Shown one piece after another: positions 26,373 to 39,055 of a DNA stretch of 64,000 nt; within the stretch, counting starts at the first letter, position 1, and every line of letters starts with the position of its first letter. The stretch is from Bacilli bacterium (GTDB lineage Bacteria; Bacillota_I; Bacilli_A; RF39; UBA660). The notes below the pieces were generated by a model. That model was given only the letters and a program-made list of their open reading frames with translations, did no database searches and had not been told where the DNA came from. A program made the translations under genes and the position numbers. The DNA lies in contig JAEDJT010000003.1 of assembly GCA_016296185.1 (NCBI GenBank), forward strand, positions 9,599 to 73,598. The letters run 5' to 3'.

Positions 26373-28181
26373 AAAGAATTGATCATACCAAACAAGGAAT
26401 GTATAGATTGCCCATACTTTTTTATAACAATCTTTTTTCTTTGATCTATGATCTTCTAGTAATTTATTAATTCTCTTAGTATCAAAATATTTTTTTGCTA
26501 CAGGTGAATTAAATTTCTTTTTAATATCATTATATAAATCGTCTTCTCTTATCCATTCTCTTAATGGTACTGGAAAACCTAATTTTTTCTTTTTATATGA
26601 TTCGTTAGGAATTACTTTTTTAGCAGCTTCTCTTAATGCTGGTTTTGTTGTTTGTTTATTTATCTTAGCACTAACTGGTAATTGTCTAGCTACCTCATAC
26701 ACTTCTAAGTCTAGGAATGGTGTTCTTGCCTCTAAACCAAACATCATTGTGTTTCTATCTACTGCATGTAGAAAATCTCTAACTAACCAAAAATAGAAAT
26801 CGATTACTTGTCTTTTTACTATATTTGAGTTATCACTAAATTCTTTATAGAATGGAGCAACAATATCTCTTGTATGAATTTGATTTTTTGGTTTAACAAT
26901 TTTCATAGCTTCTTCATCTCTGAATACTCTCCCTAAACCTATATTATAATCTTCTAATTTCATACCTCTTCTATATACAAAATTAAATCCTCTTACTTCT
27001 GGAAATAATCCAGCAATACGTGAAGCAGCATGTCTTATTGGATATGGTATTTTCATATACCAGCTTTGATCTATTTCTTCTTTATATGTGTTATATCCAC
27101 CAAAGAATTCATCTGCACCCTCACCAGACATAACTACTTTAACATCTTTTGCAGCTATTTGTGCAACAAAGTATAATGCAATTGCTGATGGATCTGCTAA
27201 TGGTTCATCCATATGATACATAATATTAGAGAATGCTTTCATGTATTCTTTTTTGGTTATTTTTTTAGATTTATTATCTATATTTAATTTTTTTGCTAAA
27301 TCTTTAGCGTAAGATATTTCATCATATTTTGGATTATCATATCCTACTGTATATGTTTTATCTGGTTTAGCAATTGAAACTAAATATGATGAATCTATAC
27401 CACTAGATAAAAATGATCCTACTTCAACATCTGCTATTTCATGATGTTTAACTGAATCTTTCATAGCTTTATCTATTTCTTCAACGATTTGTTCCATAGG
27501 TTTATTTGTTTCTTTAAATTCCATATGGAAGAATTGTTCTATTTTCTTTTTACCATTTTTATATACTAATTGATATCCTGGTTCTAATCTAAATACACCT
27601 TTAAAGAAAGTTTCTTCTGTTGGTGTAGAATTAAAACATAAATAAGCTGATAGAATTCTATCATTAAATTCTTTTTTAAATTCTGGATGATCTAGGAATG
27701 CTTTTATTTCTGAAGCAAATAATAATGAGTTATCTGTTTCATAATAATATAATGGTTTAATTCCCCATTGATCTCTTGCCATATATAGTTCTTTTTTATT
27801 TTTATCCCATATTGCGAATGCAAACATACCTCTTAATTTTTTTGTAAGCTTATGTCCCCATTCTTCATATCCATGAACTAATACTTCTGTATCAGACTTT
27901 GTAATGAATTTATGTCCTTTGGATATTAATTCTTCTCTTAAAACTTGATAGTTGTATATTTCACCATTAAATACTATAGCTATATCTTTAGTTTCATTAT
28001 ATATAGGTTGATTACCTGTACTTAAATCGATTATTGATAATCTTCTATGTCCTAAAGCTGCGTTATCATCTAAATAGAATCCTTCTGCATCTGGTCCTCT
28101 ATAAGCTATTCTGTCAGTCATTGCTTTTAGTATTTTTTTCTTTGGTTTTGTGTTACTTACATATCCTGCTATTCCACACAT
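26361..28181 (-). CDS. asnB: Asparagine synthase-like amidotransferase (glutamine-hydrolysing)
   Basis: A 606-residue enzyme with two domains. The N-terminal glutaminase begins MCGIAGY, with Cys2 as nucleophile, and has RGPDAEGF, GHRRLSIIDLS and NGEIYNY. The C-terminal synthetase has the PPi loop FLSSGIDSS and the Asp-rich YDEISYA region, then MSGEGADEFFGGY. Several Firmicutes use such an enzyme to amidate the meso-diaminopimelate of peptidoglycan rather than, or in addition to, making asparagine. The neighbouring murE and LtaS-like genes make that a serious alternative. The gene directly follows the LtaS-like gene (stop 28192 to start 28181). Confidence 0.9.
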   Translation of the reverse strand: MCGIAGYVSNTKPKKKILKAMTDRIAYRGPDAEGFYLDDNAALGHRRLSIIDLSTGNQPIYNETKDIAIVFNGEIYNYQVLREELISKGHKFITKSDTEVLVHGYEEWGHKLTKKLRGMFAFAIWDKNKKELYMARDQWGIKPLYYYETDNSLLFASEIKAFLDHPEFKKEFNDRILSAYLCFNSTPTEETFFKGVFRLEPGYQLVYKNGKKKIEQFFHMEFKETNKPMEQIVEEIDKAMKDSVKHHEIADVEVGSFLSSGIDSSYLVSIAKPDKTYTVGYDNPKYDEISYAKDLAKKLNIDNKSKKITKKEYMKAFSNIMYHMDEPLADPSAIALYFVAQIAAKDVKVVMSGEGADEFFGGYNTYKEEIDQSWYMKIPYPIRHAASRIAGLFPEVRGFNFVYRRGMKLEDYNIGLGRVFRDEEAMKIVKPKNQIHTRDIVAPFYKEFSDNSNIVKRQVIDFYFWLVRDFLHAVDRNTMMFGLEARTPFLDLEVYEVARQLPVSAKINKQTTKPALREAAKKVIPNESYKKKKLGFPVPLREWIREDDLYNDIKKKFNSPVAKKYFDTKRINKLLEDHRSKKKDCYKKVWAIYTFLVWYDQFFKEA

Positions 28182-28191
28182 AATATCACCT

Positions 28192-30141
28192 CTATTTGTT
28201 TAATATATAGTTGTAGTAATTTGTATCTAATATCATTTTACTTACACTAAATGAATTAGCTACTCTATTATTTATTCTGTTGATATATGCTTCTTGATCT
28301 TCTAATGTTTTTCCTTCTTTTAAAACAAATCTTTTTTGTGATACATAGTACCATCCGTAATCTGTTACCCAACTTCTGTTTGAGAATATTGCTATTCCTT
28401 CGTAGTTACTTAATATATCTTGTCCAACTATTAATCTTGAATCATAATCAATACCAAATAAATTTAATAATGTTGGTAATACATCTATTTGACTTCCAAC
28501 TTTATCTACAACAATAGGTTCTTCAATTTGACTATTCCAAATAATGAAGTTACTTCTATTTACTTCTATTGTACCATCTTTTTCATAACTTGATACTTCA
28601 TTTACTTCTTCAGTTGACAGTGTATATGGATAATGATCTCCTACTAGAGCTATTACTGTGTTGTCTAATTCACCAGTTTCTGTTAGTTTTAACACTAATT
28701 GTTCTAACATTTTGTCAAGTTCCATTTGAGCTGCTAAGTAGTATTTTACTTGTGAACTATATGATGTTCCTTCTAAGTTTGACAAATATTCTTTTGCTAT
28801 ATTGTCACTATTATTGTAAGGTGAATGTCCACTTACAGTTACATAGTAAGTTGCAAATGGACCTTCCATATTTGCATAGTCACCAAATGTTACATTTATC
28901 ATTTCACTATCTTTTGGTAACCATGAACACCTCATTCTTTTTTCCAATCCATTACCGCATCCTAAATAATTTGTAAATCCTAAAGTTTGCATTGTAATAT
29001 TTCTTTTATAGTAAGTATATGTCCAATCATGGAAACTATATGTTCTATATCCTTTATTAGCATATGAATTACCAATAGCATAACTAATTGTTGGAGTTTT
29101 TTCTTTCCAAGCTTTTAATGTTTCTTGTGTTGGAATTAATCCTGTTGTAGCTTGGAATTCTCCACCAGTTGTTGATAAGAATACTGGAGAATAAAAATTT
29201 GTAAAATTAAATCCTGTATTTATCATTTTATATAATGTTGGAGTTCTAACTTCGTCTACTGCTATTTCGTTAAATCCTTCAGCTAATATAAATATTAAAT
29301 TTTTTCCTTCAAACATTCCTGTATACTCATTCTTATTTGAAGATTGTTTATTTTGAATATAATTATTTAATTGGTTAATTGTATTATTATCTGATTCTTC
29401 AAAGTTTAATTCTAATTGATTATATCCATAATCTATTATTTCTTCTCCTTCTTCTATTTCTACAGGAGGCATTTCTGATTCTGTTTCATTAAATCCTATT
29501 GTTAATTCTTGTTCGTAACCAATTAAATCTCTTTTTATATCAATTTTAGTATAGTTTAAAAGTCCAAAATTATTTATTATTCTTTCAGCATCGTCTGTAT
29601 TAAAATATAATTTATATAATGAATTGGATTCGTTTTTATTAGGTAATAAGTAGGCAAATGTTGATAAGTATGAAGTTATAAACATAATGATTAATGTTAT
29701 AATTTGATATTTGTTATATCTTTCTGTATTTATTTTCTTATAGAATAATATTAAAAATATTAATGGTATTAATAAAAGAGTAAATGTTAAAATATTTGTT
29801 TTTATTGTATCAATAACAATATTAGAAAAATCCGAAGCTTGGTCTGCTAAGCTTATAGTTGAAAATGAAAATGGTACTGAAAATAATATATAGAAAATTA
29901 ATTGTACTTCAAAATATACTGTTAATAAGATCATAGTTATGAACATTATTATTTTATTTACTATTTTATTAAATGCTTTTGTTAATATTGTTAATAATAA
30001 TACTAATGGCAATAAAAAGATTATCAATAATATTATTTCATTATTAATTATATTTTTAGTTATTATATTTTTCATAATCAATTCTAAATACAGTATAGAT
30101 ATTGATAAATATAATATTGGATTAATGTTTAATTTTTTCAT
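28192..30141 (-). CDS. LtaS-like phosphoglycerol transferase / sulfatase-family membrane protein
   Basis: A 649-residue membrane enzyme of the LtaS/alkaline-phosphatase-like superfamily that builds glycerolphosphate polymers on the outer face. The N-terminal 200 residues form about five membrane segments. The extracellular domain has the metal/nucleophile residues NLIFILAEGFNE, LSTTGGEF (the Thr nucleophile region), SGHSPY and VGDHYPY. The LtaS-type Thr is plausible in LSTTGGEF. The start follows AAGGTG. The gene heads a likely envelope operon with asnB. It may be an LtaS or a related teichoic-acid or glycolipid modifying enzyme. Confidence 0.8.
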   Translation of the reverse strand: MKKLNINPILYLSISILYLELIMKNIITKNIINNEIILLIIFLLPLVLLLTILTKAFNKIVNKIIMFITMILLTVYFEVQLIFYILFSVPFSFSTISLADQASDFSNIVIDTIKTNILTFTLLLIPLIFLILFYKKINTERYNKYQIITLIIMFITSYLSTFAYLLPNKNESNSLYKLYFNTDDAERIINNFGLLNYTKIDIKRDLIGYEQELTIGFNETESEMPPVEIEEGEEIIDYGYNQLELNFEESDNNTINQLNNYIQNKQSSNKNEYTGMFEGKNLIFILAEGFNEIAVDEVRTPTLYKMINTGFNFTNFYSPVFLSTTGGEFQATTGLIPTQETLKAWKEKTPTISYAIGNSYANKGYRTYSFHDWTYTYYKRNITMQTLGFTNYLGCGNGLEKRMRCSWLPKDSEMINVTFGDYANMEGPFATYYVTVSGHSPYNNSDNIAKEYLSNLEGTSYSSQVKYYLAAQMELDKMLEQLVLKLTETGELDNTVIALVGDHYPYTLSTEEVNEVSSYEKDGTIEVNRSNFIIWNSQIEEPIVVDKVGSQIDVLPTLLNLFGIDYDSRLIVGQDILSNYEGIAIFSNRSWVTDYGWYYVSQKRFVLKEGKTLEDQEAYINRINNRVANSFSVSKMILDTNYYNYILNK

Positions 30142-30173
30142 ATTTTCACCTTTTTCAGTTAGTTATTATATCA

Positions 30174-30203
30174 TAAAAAAAAGAATATATTTACTATATT
30201 CTT
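30174..30203 (-). terminator. Terminator of tex
   Basis: A 9-bp stem AAGAATATA/TATATTCTT ending at the stop at 30202, followed by T residues on the minus strand. Confidence 0.75.
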
Positions 30204-32355
30204 AATTTTTTATTAATGATAATTGTACTTTTTGTTTTGTTAAATCAATACTGTCTACATAACAAGTAACAATATCACCAACATGTACTATGTCATTAGG
30301 GTTTTTAACAAATGATTTACTCATTTTTGATATATGGATTAATCCATCATCATGTAATCCAATATCAACGAACGCTCCGAATGATGCAACGTTTCTTACT
30401 GTTCCTTGAAGTTCCATTCCTTCTTTTAAATCTTCGATATGTAATACATCACTTTTTAGAATTGGTGCTTCTAATTCATCACGAGGATCTAAACCAGGAT
30501 TTAATAATTCTTTAATAATATCTTCTACTGTGTAGTATTCTGAATTTAATTCTTCTGCTAATTTAACTGTATTTTGATTTGTTAGTGTTTCTTTAAATTC
30601 TTCTTTATTAATATCTTTAATATCTAAGTTTAATTTTTCTAATAGTTTATTTGTTAAATCGTAGCTTTCTGGATGGATACCAGTTCTATCTAATGGATTT
30701 GTTCCATCTGGTATTCTTAAGAAACCAATTGATTGTTCATATACTTTATCAGAAATACCTTTTATTTTCTTTATTTCTTCTCTACTAGTTATTTTATGTT
30801 GTTCTTTATAATCATATAATTTATCAATTACTGATTTAGTTAAACCTGATACGTATTTTAATATAGATTTAGATGCTGTATTAACATTAACACCTACTTC
30901 ATTTACTACTTTTGATGTTGTAAAATCTAATGCTTCTCCTAATTGTTTTTGGTTAACATCGTATTGATATTCTCCAACACCAATAGATTTTGGATCTATT
31001 TTAACTAATTCTGATAGCGGATCTTGTAATCTTCTTCCTATTGATACAGCACTTCTTTTTTCAACTGCTAAATCTGGGAATTCATCTATAGCTAGTTTTG
31101 ATGCACTATAAATAGATGCACCTGCTTCAGATGTTATTACATATTTACATGGTAAATTATATTCTTTAATCATTTCAGCACACATTTTTTCTGATTCTCT
31201 TGATGCTGTTCCATTACCTATTGAAATAATATCTACATGATATTTTTCTATTAGATTCTTAATAATTAATTTACTAGCTTTAATATACTCATCTTGTTTT
31301 GCTCCATTTAAGAATGGTTTTACTACTGTTGAATCTAAATATGTACCATTTTGATCTATAACAGCTAATTTACAACCATTAACGTATCCAGGATCAAATC
31401 CTAATACTGTCATTCCTTTAATTGGTCTTGTTAATAATAGATGTTCTAAATTAGTACTAAATGTTTCTATTGCTAGTGTTTCTGCTTTTTCAGATATTTC
31501 ACTTCTTACTTCTCTTTCAATACTTGGTAGTATTAATCTTTTTAGAGAGTCTTTAATAGAAGCTTTTACTAAATCTACAACAAATGAATCTTTATTTCTT
31601 ATTAATTTTCCTTCTAAATAGTTTTCTATTGTTTCATTATCCATATCTATAGATACTGTTAAAACCTTTTCTTTTTCTCCTCTATTTAAGGCTAATACAC
31701 GGTAGTGTTTAATAGTCTTAACTTTATCTTGGAAATCATAATACATTTCATATAATTTATGTTCATCTTCTGCATCTTTTTTCTTTTTTGAAGTTATTAT
31801 TCCGTTAATCATTACATTTGTTCTGATCCATTTACGATAAGCTGCGTTATCACTTATCCATTCTGCGATAATGTATCCTGCACCTTCTAAAGCAGCTGCT
31901 TCATCTTTAACATTTTCGTTTAAGAATTTTTTGGCCATACTGTTTAAGTCCCCAGTAGTTGGAAATGACATAATCATTTTTGCTAATGGTTCTAATCCAT
32001 TCTTTATAGCTTCACTTGCTTTTGTTTTTTTCTTTTCTTTATAAGGTCTGTATATATCTTCTACTTCTGTTAGCTTTGTACATTTCATAACGTTAGCTTC
32101 TATTTCTGGAGTTAACATTCCTTTTTCATCAATTAATCTTATTACATCTTGTTTTCTTGTTAATAAGTTTTCTTGATATTTATATTGTTCTTCTATAGCT
32201 CTTATTTGGTCTTCATTAAGATTTCCTGTAGCATCTTTACGATAACGTGCTATAAATGGTATAGTTGCTCCTTCAGCTAACATTGCTAAAACTGTTTTTA
32301 TTTGTTCTTCTTTTAAACTTAATGTTTCTACTAAATATTTTATTACTTCTTCCAT
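30202..32355 (-). CDS. tex: Tex-family S1 RNA-binding transcription accessory protein
   Basis: A 717-residue protein homologous to Tex/YhgF. The order is a helical N-terminal region (KYLVETLSLKEEQIKTV), the ATIPFIARYRKDATGNL motif, a YqgF-like RNase H-fold domain (LGFDPGYVNGCKLAVID), helix-hairpin-helix motifs (REEIKKIKGISDK) and a C-terminal S1 domain (GTVRNVASFGAFVDIGLHDDGLIH). These proteins bind nucleic acids and influence transcription. The ATG at 32355 follows GGTG by six bases; the GTG upstream is part of that site. Confidence 0.95.
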   Translation of the reverse strand: MEEVIKYLVETLSLKEEQIKTVLAMLAEGATIPFIARYRKDATGNLNEDQIRAIEEQYKYQENLLTRKQDVIRLIDEKGMLTPEIEANVMKCTKLTEVEDIYRPYKEKKKTKASEAIKNGLEPLAKMIMSFPTTGDLNSMAKKFLNENVKDEAAALEGAGYIIAEWISDNAAYRKWIRTNVMINGIITSKKKKDAEDEHKLYEMYYDFQDKVKTIKHYRVLALNRGEKEKVLTVSIDMDNETIENYLEGKLIRNKDSFVVDLVKASIKDSLKRLILPSIEREVRSEISEKAETLAIETFSTNLEHLLLTRPIKGMTVLGFDPGYVNGCKLAVIDQNGTYLDSTVVKPFLNGAKQDEYIKASKLIIKNLIEKYHVDIISIGNGTASRESEKMCAEMIKEYNLPCKYVITSEAGASIYSASKLAIDEFPDLAVEKRSAVSIGRRLQDPLSELVKIDPKSIGVGEYQYDVNQKQLGEALDFTTSKVVNEVGVNVNTASKSILKYVSGLTKSVIDKLYDYKEQHKITSREEIKKIKGISDKVYEQSIGFLRIPDGTNPLDRTGIHPESYDLTNKLLEKLNLDIKDINKEEFKETLTNQNTVKLAEELNSEYYTVEDIIKELLNPGLDPRDELEAPILKSDVLHIEDLKEGMELQGTVRNVASFGAFVDIGLHDDGLIHISKMSKSFVKNPNDIVHVGDIVTCYVDSIDLTKQKVQLSLIKN

Positions 32356-32386
32356 TTTTATCACCAGTTTTTATTATACTATAGAC

Positions 32387-32419
32387 AAAAAAAATAAGTA
32401 AAGGTACTTTACTTATTTT
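32387..32419 (-). terminator. Terminator of the YihY-like gene
   Basis: A 13-bp stem AAAATAAGTAAAG/CTTTACTTATTTT overlapping the stop at 32409, then T residues on the minus strand. Confidence 0.8.
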
Positions 32420-33314
32420 TAACTTCTTTTTTTGTTAATATTTCTGTTTCATCACCATATATTGATGCACTATTAGCTGATTCAGCAATTACTTTTTGTA
32501 CTTCTATTACACCTGTTTTTTCTAATTCTTCATGATAGTTCATTGCCATACCAATAACAAGAATATATGCTAAAAAATAGAACCATAACATTAGTATAAC
32601 TATATTGGCTAATGAGCCATATAATACTGAGTAATTTGCAAAATGATTAATATAATATGAATATCCATATGTTAATAATATCCATCCTAATGATGTGAAG
32701 AAAGCTCCTCCATTAACTTTTCTACTTGGTACTTTTTTATCTGGTGCTAATGTATATATTATTTTTATAAATATAAATATAATAACCCATGAGAAAGGAC
32801 CTCTTAAGAAACTTAATGTATTTGCTACTACTTCTGTAGTATGAGCATCAATATTAAAATAATGTAATATATTAATTATTATATTTCCTAATAACGGTAC
32901 TACTACAACGAATAGTAATAGGAGCACTATTACTATTTCCATTATAATAGCTTTTAGTCTTCTTTTAAAGAATCCTGAATCTTTTATACCATATATTGTA
33001 TTTGATGCAACAATTATTGATGACATTCCATTAGATGCTACAAAATATCCAAATCCTAATGTAATAAAGAATGCTGGACTTATATTTGTATTTGTAATTA
33101 ACGGTGTTATCAATGATGATGTACTAGCACCAAATCCTTTTGTAATTAATGTTGATATTATATCGTTTGAAATATTTAAATATGAACATGTATAACCAAT
33201 CAATGTAATTGTTGGTACTAATGATAAGAATAAGAAAAATGCTACTTGTCCAGGCAAGATAAGCATTTCAGGACGCCAAAATGCGTCCCAAAATCTTGAG
33301 AAGAATTTTTTCAT
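32409..33314 (-). CDS. YihY/BrkB-like membrane protein
   Basis: A 301-residue protein with six membrane segments and the family's start, QVAFFLFLSLVPTITLIGY. Other landmarks are GYFVASNGMSSII (the S-N-G-x-x-x-I region), then KVNGGAFFTSLGWILLTYGYSYYIN and GSLANIVILMLWFYFLAYILVIG. The family was once called RNase BN but is now regarded as a membrane protein of unknown role. It starts exactly where the GGDEF-type gene stops (position 33314 shared), so the two are co-expressed. Confidence 0.85.
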   Translation of the reverse strand: MKKFFSRFWDAFWRPEMLILPGQVAFFLFLSLVPTITLIGYTCSYLNISNDIISTLITKGFGASTSSLITPLITNTNISPAFFITLGFGYFVASNGMSSIIVASNTIYGIKDSGFFKRRLKAIIMEIVIVLLLLFVVVVPLLGNIIINILHYFNIDAHTTEVVANTLSFLRGPFSWVIIFIFIKIIYTLAPDKKVPSRKVNGGAFFTSLGWILLTYGYSYYINHFANYSVLYGSLANIVILMLWFYFLAYILVIGMAMNYHEELEKTGVIEVQKVIAESANSASIYGDETEILTKKEVKNK

Positions 33315-35353
33315 TATTTATTATCTTCTTCGGCTTCTAATTCTTCTTTTTTATTACGCATATCTTCAACTGATTCGTTGATTGCGTCTTCTATAGTTTT
33401 CATATCATTTGTTATCATGCTATATCCTATAGCAGCTCCATGTTCATATGGTAAATTTTTAAATTCTTTATATAATTTTCTAATGTAACTTACTACTTGT
33501 TTTTCTTGATATCCTACTAAATAAATTAAATATTCATTACCATCTGTTCTCATTATATCTGTATTATCTAATTGTGTTTTTATTAATACATTTGCTGCAG
33601 CTTTAATTTGATTATCACCTTGTTCATAACCTAATGTATCATTAATAGTTTGAACTTGATTTAAATCTATAATTATTGTTGCTTGAGGATAAATAGTATT
33701 TTTATTCCAATTTTGAATGTTTTCATTTAAGTAATTTCTGTTTTTTAATGAAGTTAATTGATCGATATATTTCATCTTATCTTCTTTTTTAATCTTTTTA
33801 GATATTTTTATTTTCTTAGTAGATTTATATGTTAAATATAATACTATTATAAATACAAGAACTACAATAATTGAATATCTTGCAACTTTTCCTAGTATTG
33901 TTCCAGATTTAATTGTAATTGAATGGTTATATATACCATTAACTCTTAATTGTTCTGGATCTAATGTTTGAATATATTTATTAAATAAAATTGTAAATGT
34001 TTCATTATTTTTAACATAGAAATTATATGTATCAGATAATGTATTTTCGTATCTAACATTATAACTAGATAATATTGATTTATTGTAATAGTTATATGTT
34101 TCTTTATCTAATACAATAATATTATCTTTTTTAGATATTTTTCTTAATTCTTTTTCATTTGAATATGTTTTGATATTTATACCACCAAGTGATGTTAAAT
34201 ATTTTTCTAATAAACTATTCTTTAATACATATACTGTTTTATTAGTTAATGATCTAATTGAATTAATTACTAAATCATTGTTTTCTTTACTTGCAATAAC
34301 AAAAGTTATATTCATTAATGAGTTTATTTGTGTATAATCTGTATCTAAATTATAGTAATTATAGAATATATCTATTTTATTATTAGCAATAGCTTCAGTG
34401 AATTTACTGAATGAATTATATTTTGTAAATGTTATTTCTGTACCACTAAATGCTTGGAATTTTGATAGATATTCACTTACAATTCCACCGTATGATCCAC
34501 TAATTAATACTTCATATGGACTATTATTGATAAATCCATAGTTATATGTATTTGATTGAATATTATTAATTTCCTTATCTGAAATTGTTAATGCTTCAAC
34601 AAATGTTTTTAATTCATTAGTATTAAATACTTCTTCTTGTTTTTTCTTTGACCATTTTGAATAGTATTTTTTTAAGATATTACTAAATGTATCGTCATTA
34701 TTATCATATATTATATATTTATTTAAATCATTTACATGATAATCAATAAAATAATTAGCAGTTAAGATTGAAGTAAGGTTTTCTTCTAATGGTATTAATG
34801 CATATTCTATTTCATTGTTTTCATTTAATTTTTCAAATAAATCTGTAGATGTTTCATAAGGTACTAAAGATACTTTATTAACATCATTTAAATATTTATT
34901 AATGATTTTTTCATCTCTACTTAGAATACCTATTTTTTTGTTTGCTAAGCTAGATAATGATGTGAAATCAGTTTTTGTTTTACTAATAATTACATAATGT
35001 TCTGTATAGAATAATACGTCATCTTCTGGAACATCATATACTATTTGGAATGATTTATTTCCAACTTCTTCACCATAATTATATGTTATTAAGTTAACAT
35101 TTAATTCATATTCTGTTTCTAAATCTTTAATAAAATCATAAAGTAGACCACTACCATTTTTACCAAATACGTCTACGTTATTTAAAACATATACATTTTG
35201 AACAACATTTTTATTGGCAGTAATCCATTCTTTTTCTTCTACTGTAAGTTTATTTTCATCACTTACAGTTTTATATGTTGCGTATGTTCCACCAATTACA
35301 ATTAATGAAATTAAGAGAACTATTGCTATTACTTTTTTTGTATTCTTTTTCAT
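33314..35353 (-). CDS. Twin SBP3-type sensor with degenerate GGDEF domain
   Basis: A 679-residue membrane sensor. After an N-terminal segment (about residues 8-25) come two bacterial SBP_bac_3-like solute-binding domains in tandem (about 35-250 and 270-470), placed outside the cell. A second membrane segment (about 490-510) leads to a GGDEF domain. Its opening, DQLTSLKNRNYLNENIQ, is canonical. The active-site motif at about residues 604-608 reads DGNEY instead of GGDEF, so cyclase activity is doubtful. The protein may sense an amino-acid-like ligand and signal by other means. Confidence 0.75.
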   Translation of the reverse strand: MKKNTKKVIAIVLLISLIVIGGTYATYKTVSDENKLTVEEKEWITANKNVVQNVYVLNNVDVFGKNGSGLLYDFIKDLETEYELNVNLITYNYGEEVGNKSFQIVYDVPEDDVLFYTEHYVIISKTKTDFTSLSSLANKKIGILSRDEKIINKYLNDVNKVSLVPYETSTDLFEKLNENNEIEYALIPLEENLTSILTANYFIDYHVNDLNKYIIYDNNDDTFSNILKKYYSKWSKKKQEEVFNTNELKTFVEALTISDKEINNIQSNTYNYGFINNSPYEVLISGSYGGIVSEYLSKFQAFSGTEITFTKYNSFSKFTEAIANNKIDIFYNYYNLDTDYTQINSLMNITFVIASKENNDLVINSIRSLTNKTVYVLKNSLLEKYLTSLGGINIKTYSNEKELRKISKKDNIIVLDKETYNYYNKSILSSYNVRYENTLSDTYNFYVKNNETFTILFNKYIQTLDPEQLRVNGIYNHSITIKSGTILGKVARYSIIVVLVFIIVLYLTYKSTKKIKISKKIKKEDKMKYIDQLTSLKNRNYLNENIQNWNKNTIYPQATIIIDLNQVQTINDTLGYEQGDNQIKAAANVLIKTQLDNTDIMRTDGNEYLIYLVGYQEKQVVSYIRKLYKEFKNLPYEHGAAIGYSMITNDMKTIEDAINESVEDMRNKKEELEAEEDNK

Positions 35354-35355
35354 AA

Positions 35356-35859
35356 TTATTCCTCTACTATAGGTTCTTCAATCACTTGACGATTTAAATT
35401 CCAACTAAATCCTGAACCATGTGAATTATATGATCCTTCAATTAGGAATGAATCATTTGTTTCTGTTGCTGCTTTTGTTAAAGTAAATGCAAAATCATAG
35501 AATGTAACTTCATCTTCACTAAAGTATTCTAATGATTTTTGAGCAATTCCTTGTGCTTCAACTAGATCAGCTTCTGGAGTACAAACTAATTTAATATAAA
35601 TTATTTTTCCTTGAATAGTAATATTTGCTTGAGAAATAATTCCTTCTTGAACTAATTTGTCTTCAATATCTTTTCTTGTTTCAGAAGAAATTTCACGTTG
35701 TTCTATTCCTTCTAATCTAGCTCCATATTTATCTTTTCCTTTTCCTACATAAAAGCATTGAATTAATACTGTAATAATTAATATAAAACAAACTATTACT
35801 AATGCCATTAGGATTGTAAAAATACGATGTTCATTATAAAATTTTTTAATTTCTTTCAT
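35356..35859 (-). CDS. Single-pass membrane protein of unknown function
   Basis: A 167-residue protein, first gene of the operon with the sensor and the YihY-like gene. It has a membrane segment at about residues 14-34, preceded by a basic and polar head, and an external domain with the block ISQANITIQGKIIYIKLVC. It begins about 135 bases from the divergent amidoligase and has its own promoter. No family recognised; the operon suggests a role in the same signalling system. Confidence 0.6.
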   Translation of the reverse strand: MKEIKKFYNEHRIFTILMALVIVCFILIITVLIQCFYVGKGKDKYGARLEGIEQREISSETRKDIEDKLVQEGIISQANITIQGKIIYIKLVCTPEADLVEAQGIAQKSLEYFSEDEVTFYDFAFTLTKAATETNDSFLIEGSYNSHGSGFSWNLNRQVIEEPIVEE

Positions 35860-35887
35860 CCTTTTTCACCTCTTAAAATGTAATTAA

Positions 35888-35916
35888 ATTATACTACATT
35901 ATAGTCTTTTAAGCAA
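35888..35916 (-). promoter_or_regulatory. Promoter of the sensor operon
   Basis: TTGCTT (35911-35916) and TATAAT (35888-35893) on the minus strand with a 17-bp spacer, 29 bp before the first gene. Confidence 0.75.
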
Positions 35917-35935
35917 TAATCTAGAATATTCTATC

Positions 35936-35964
35936 TTGACTATTTAATATGTTTATTCTATTAT
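35936..35964 (+). promoter_or_regulatory. Promoter of the second amidoligase gene
   Basis: TTGACT (35936-35941) and TATTAT (35959-35964) with a 17-bp spacer. It is divergent from the sensor-operon promoter about 20 bp away. Confidence 0.7.
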
Positions 35965-35992
35965 AAATTTCAACTATGAAAGGGGTATTTTT

Positions 35993-39052
<3,060 letters not shown>

Positions 39053-39055
39053 CTA

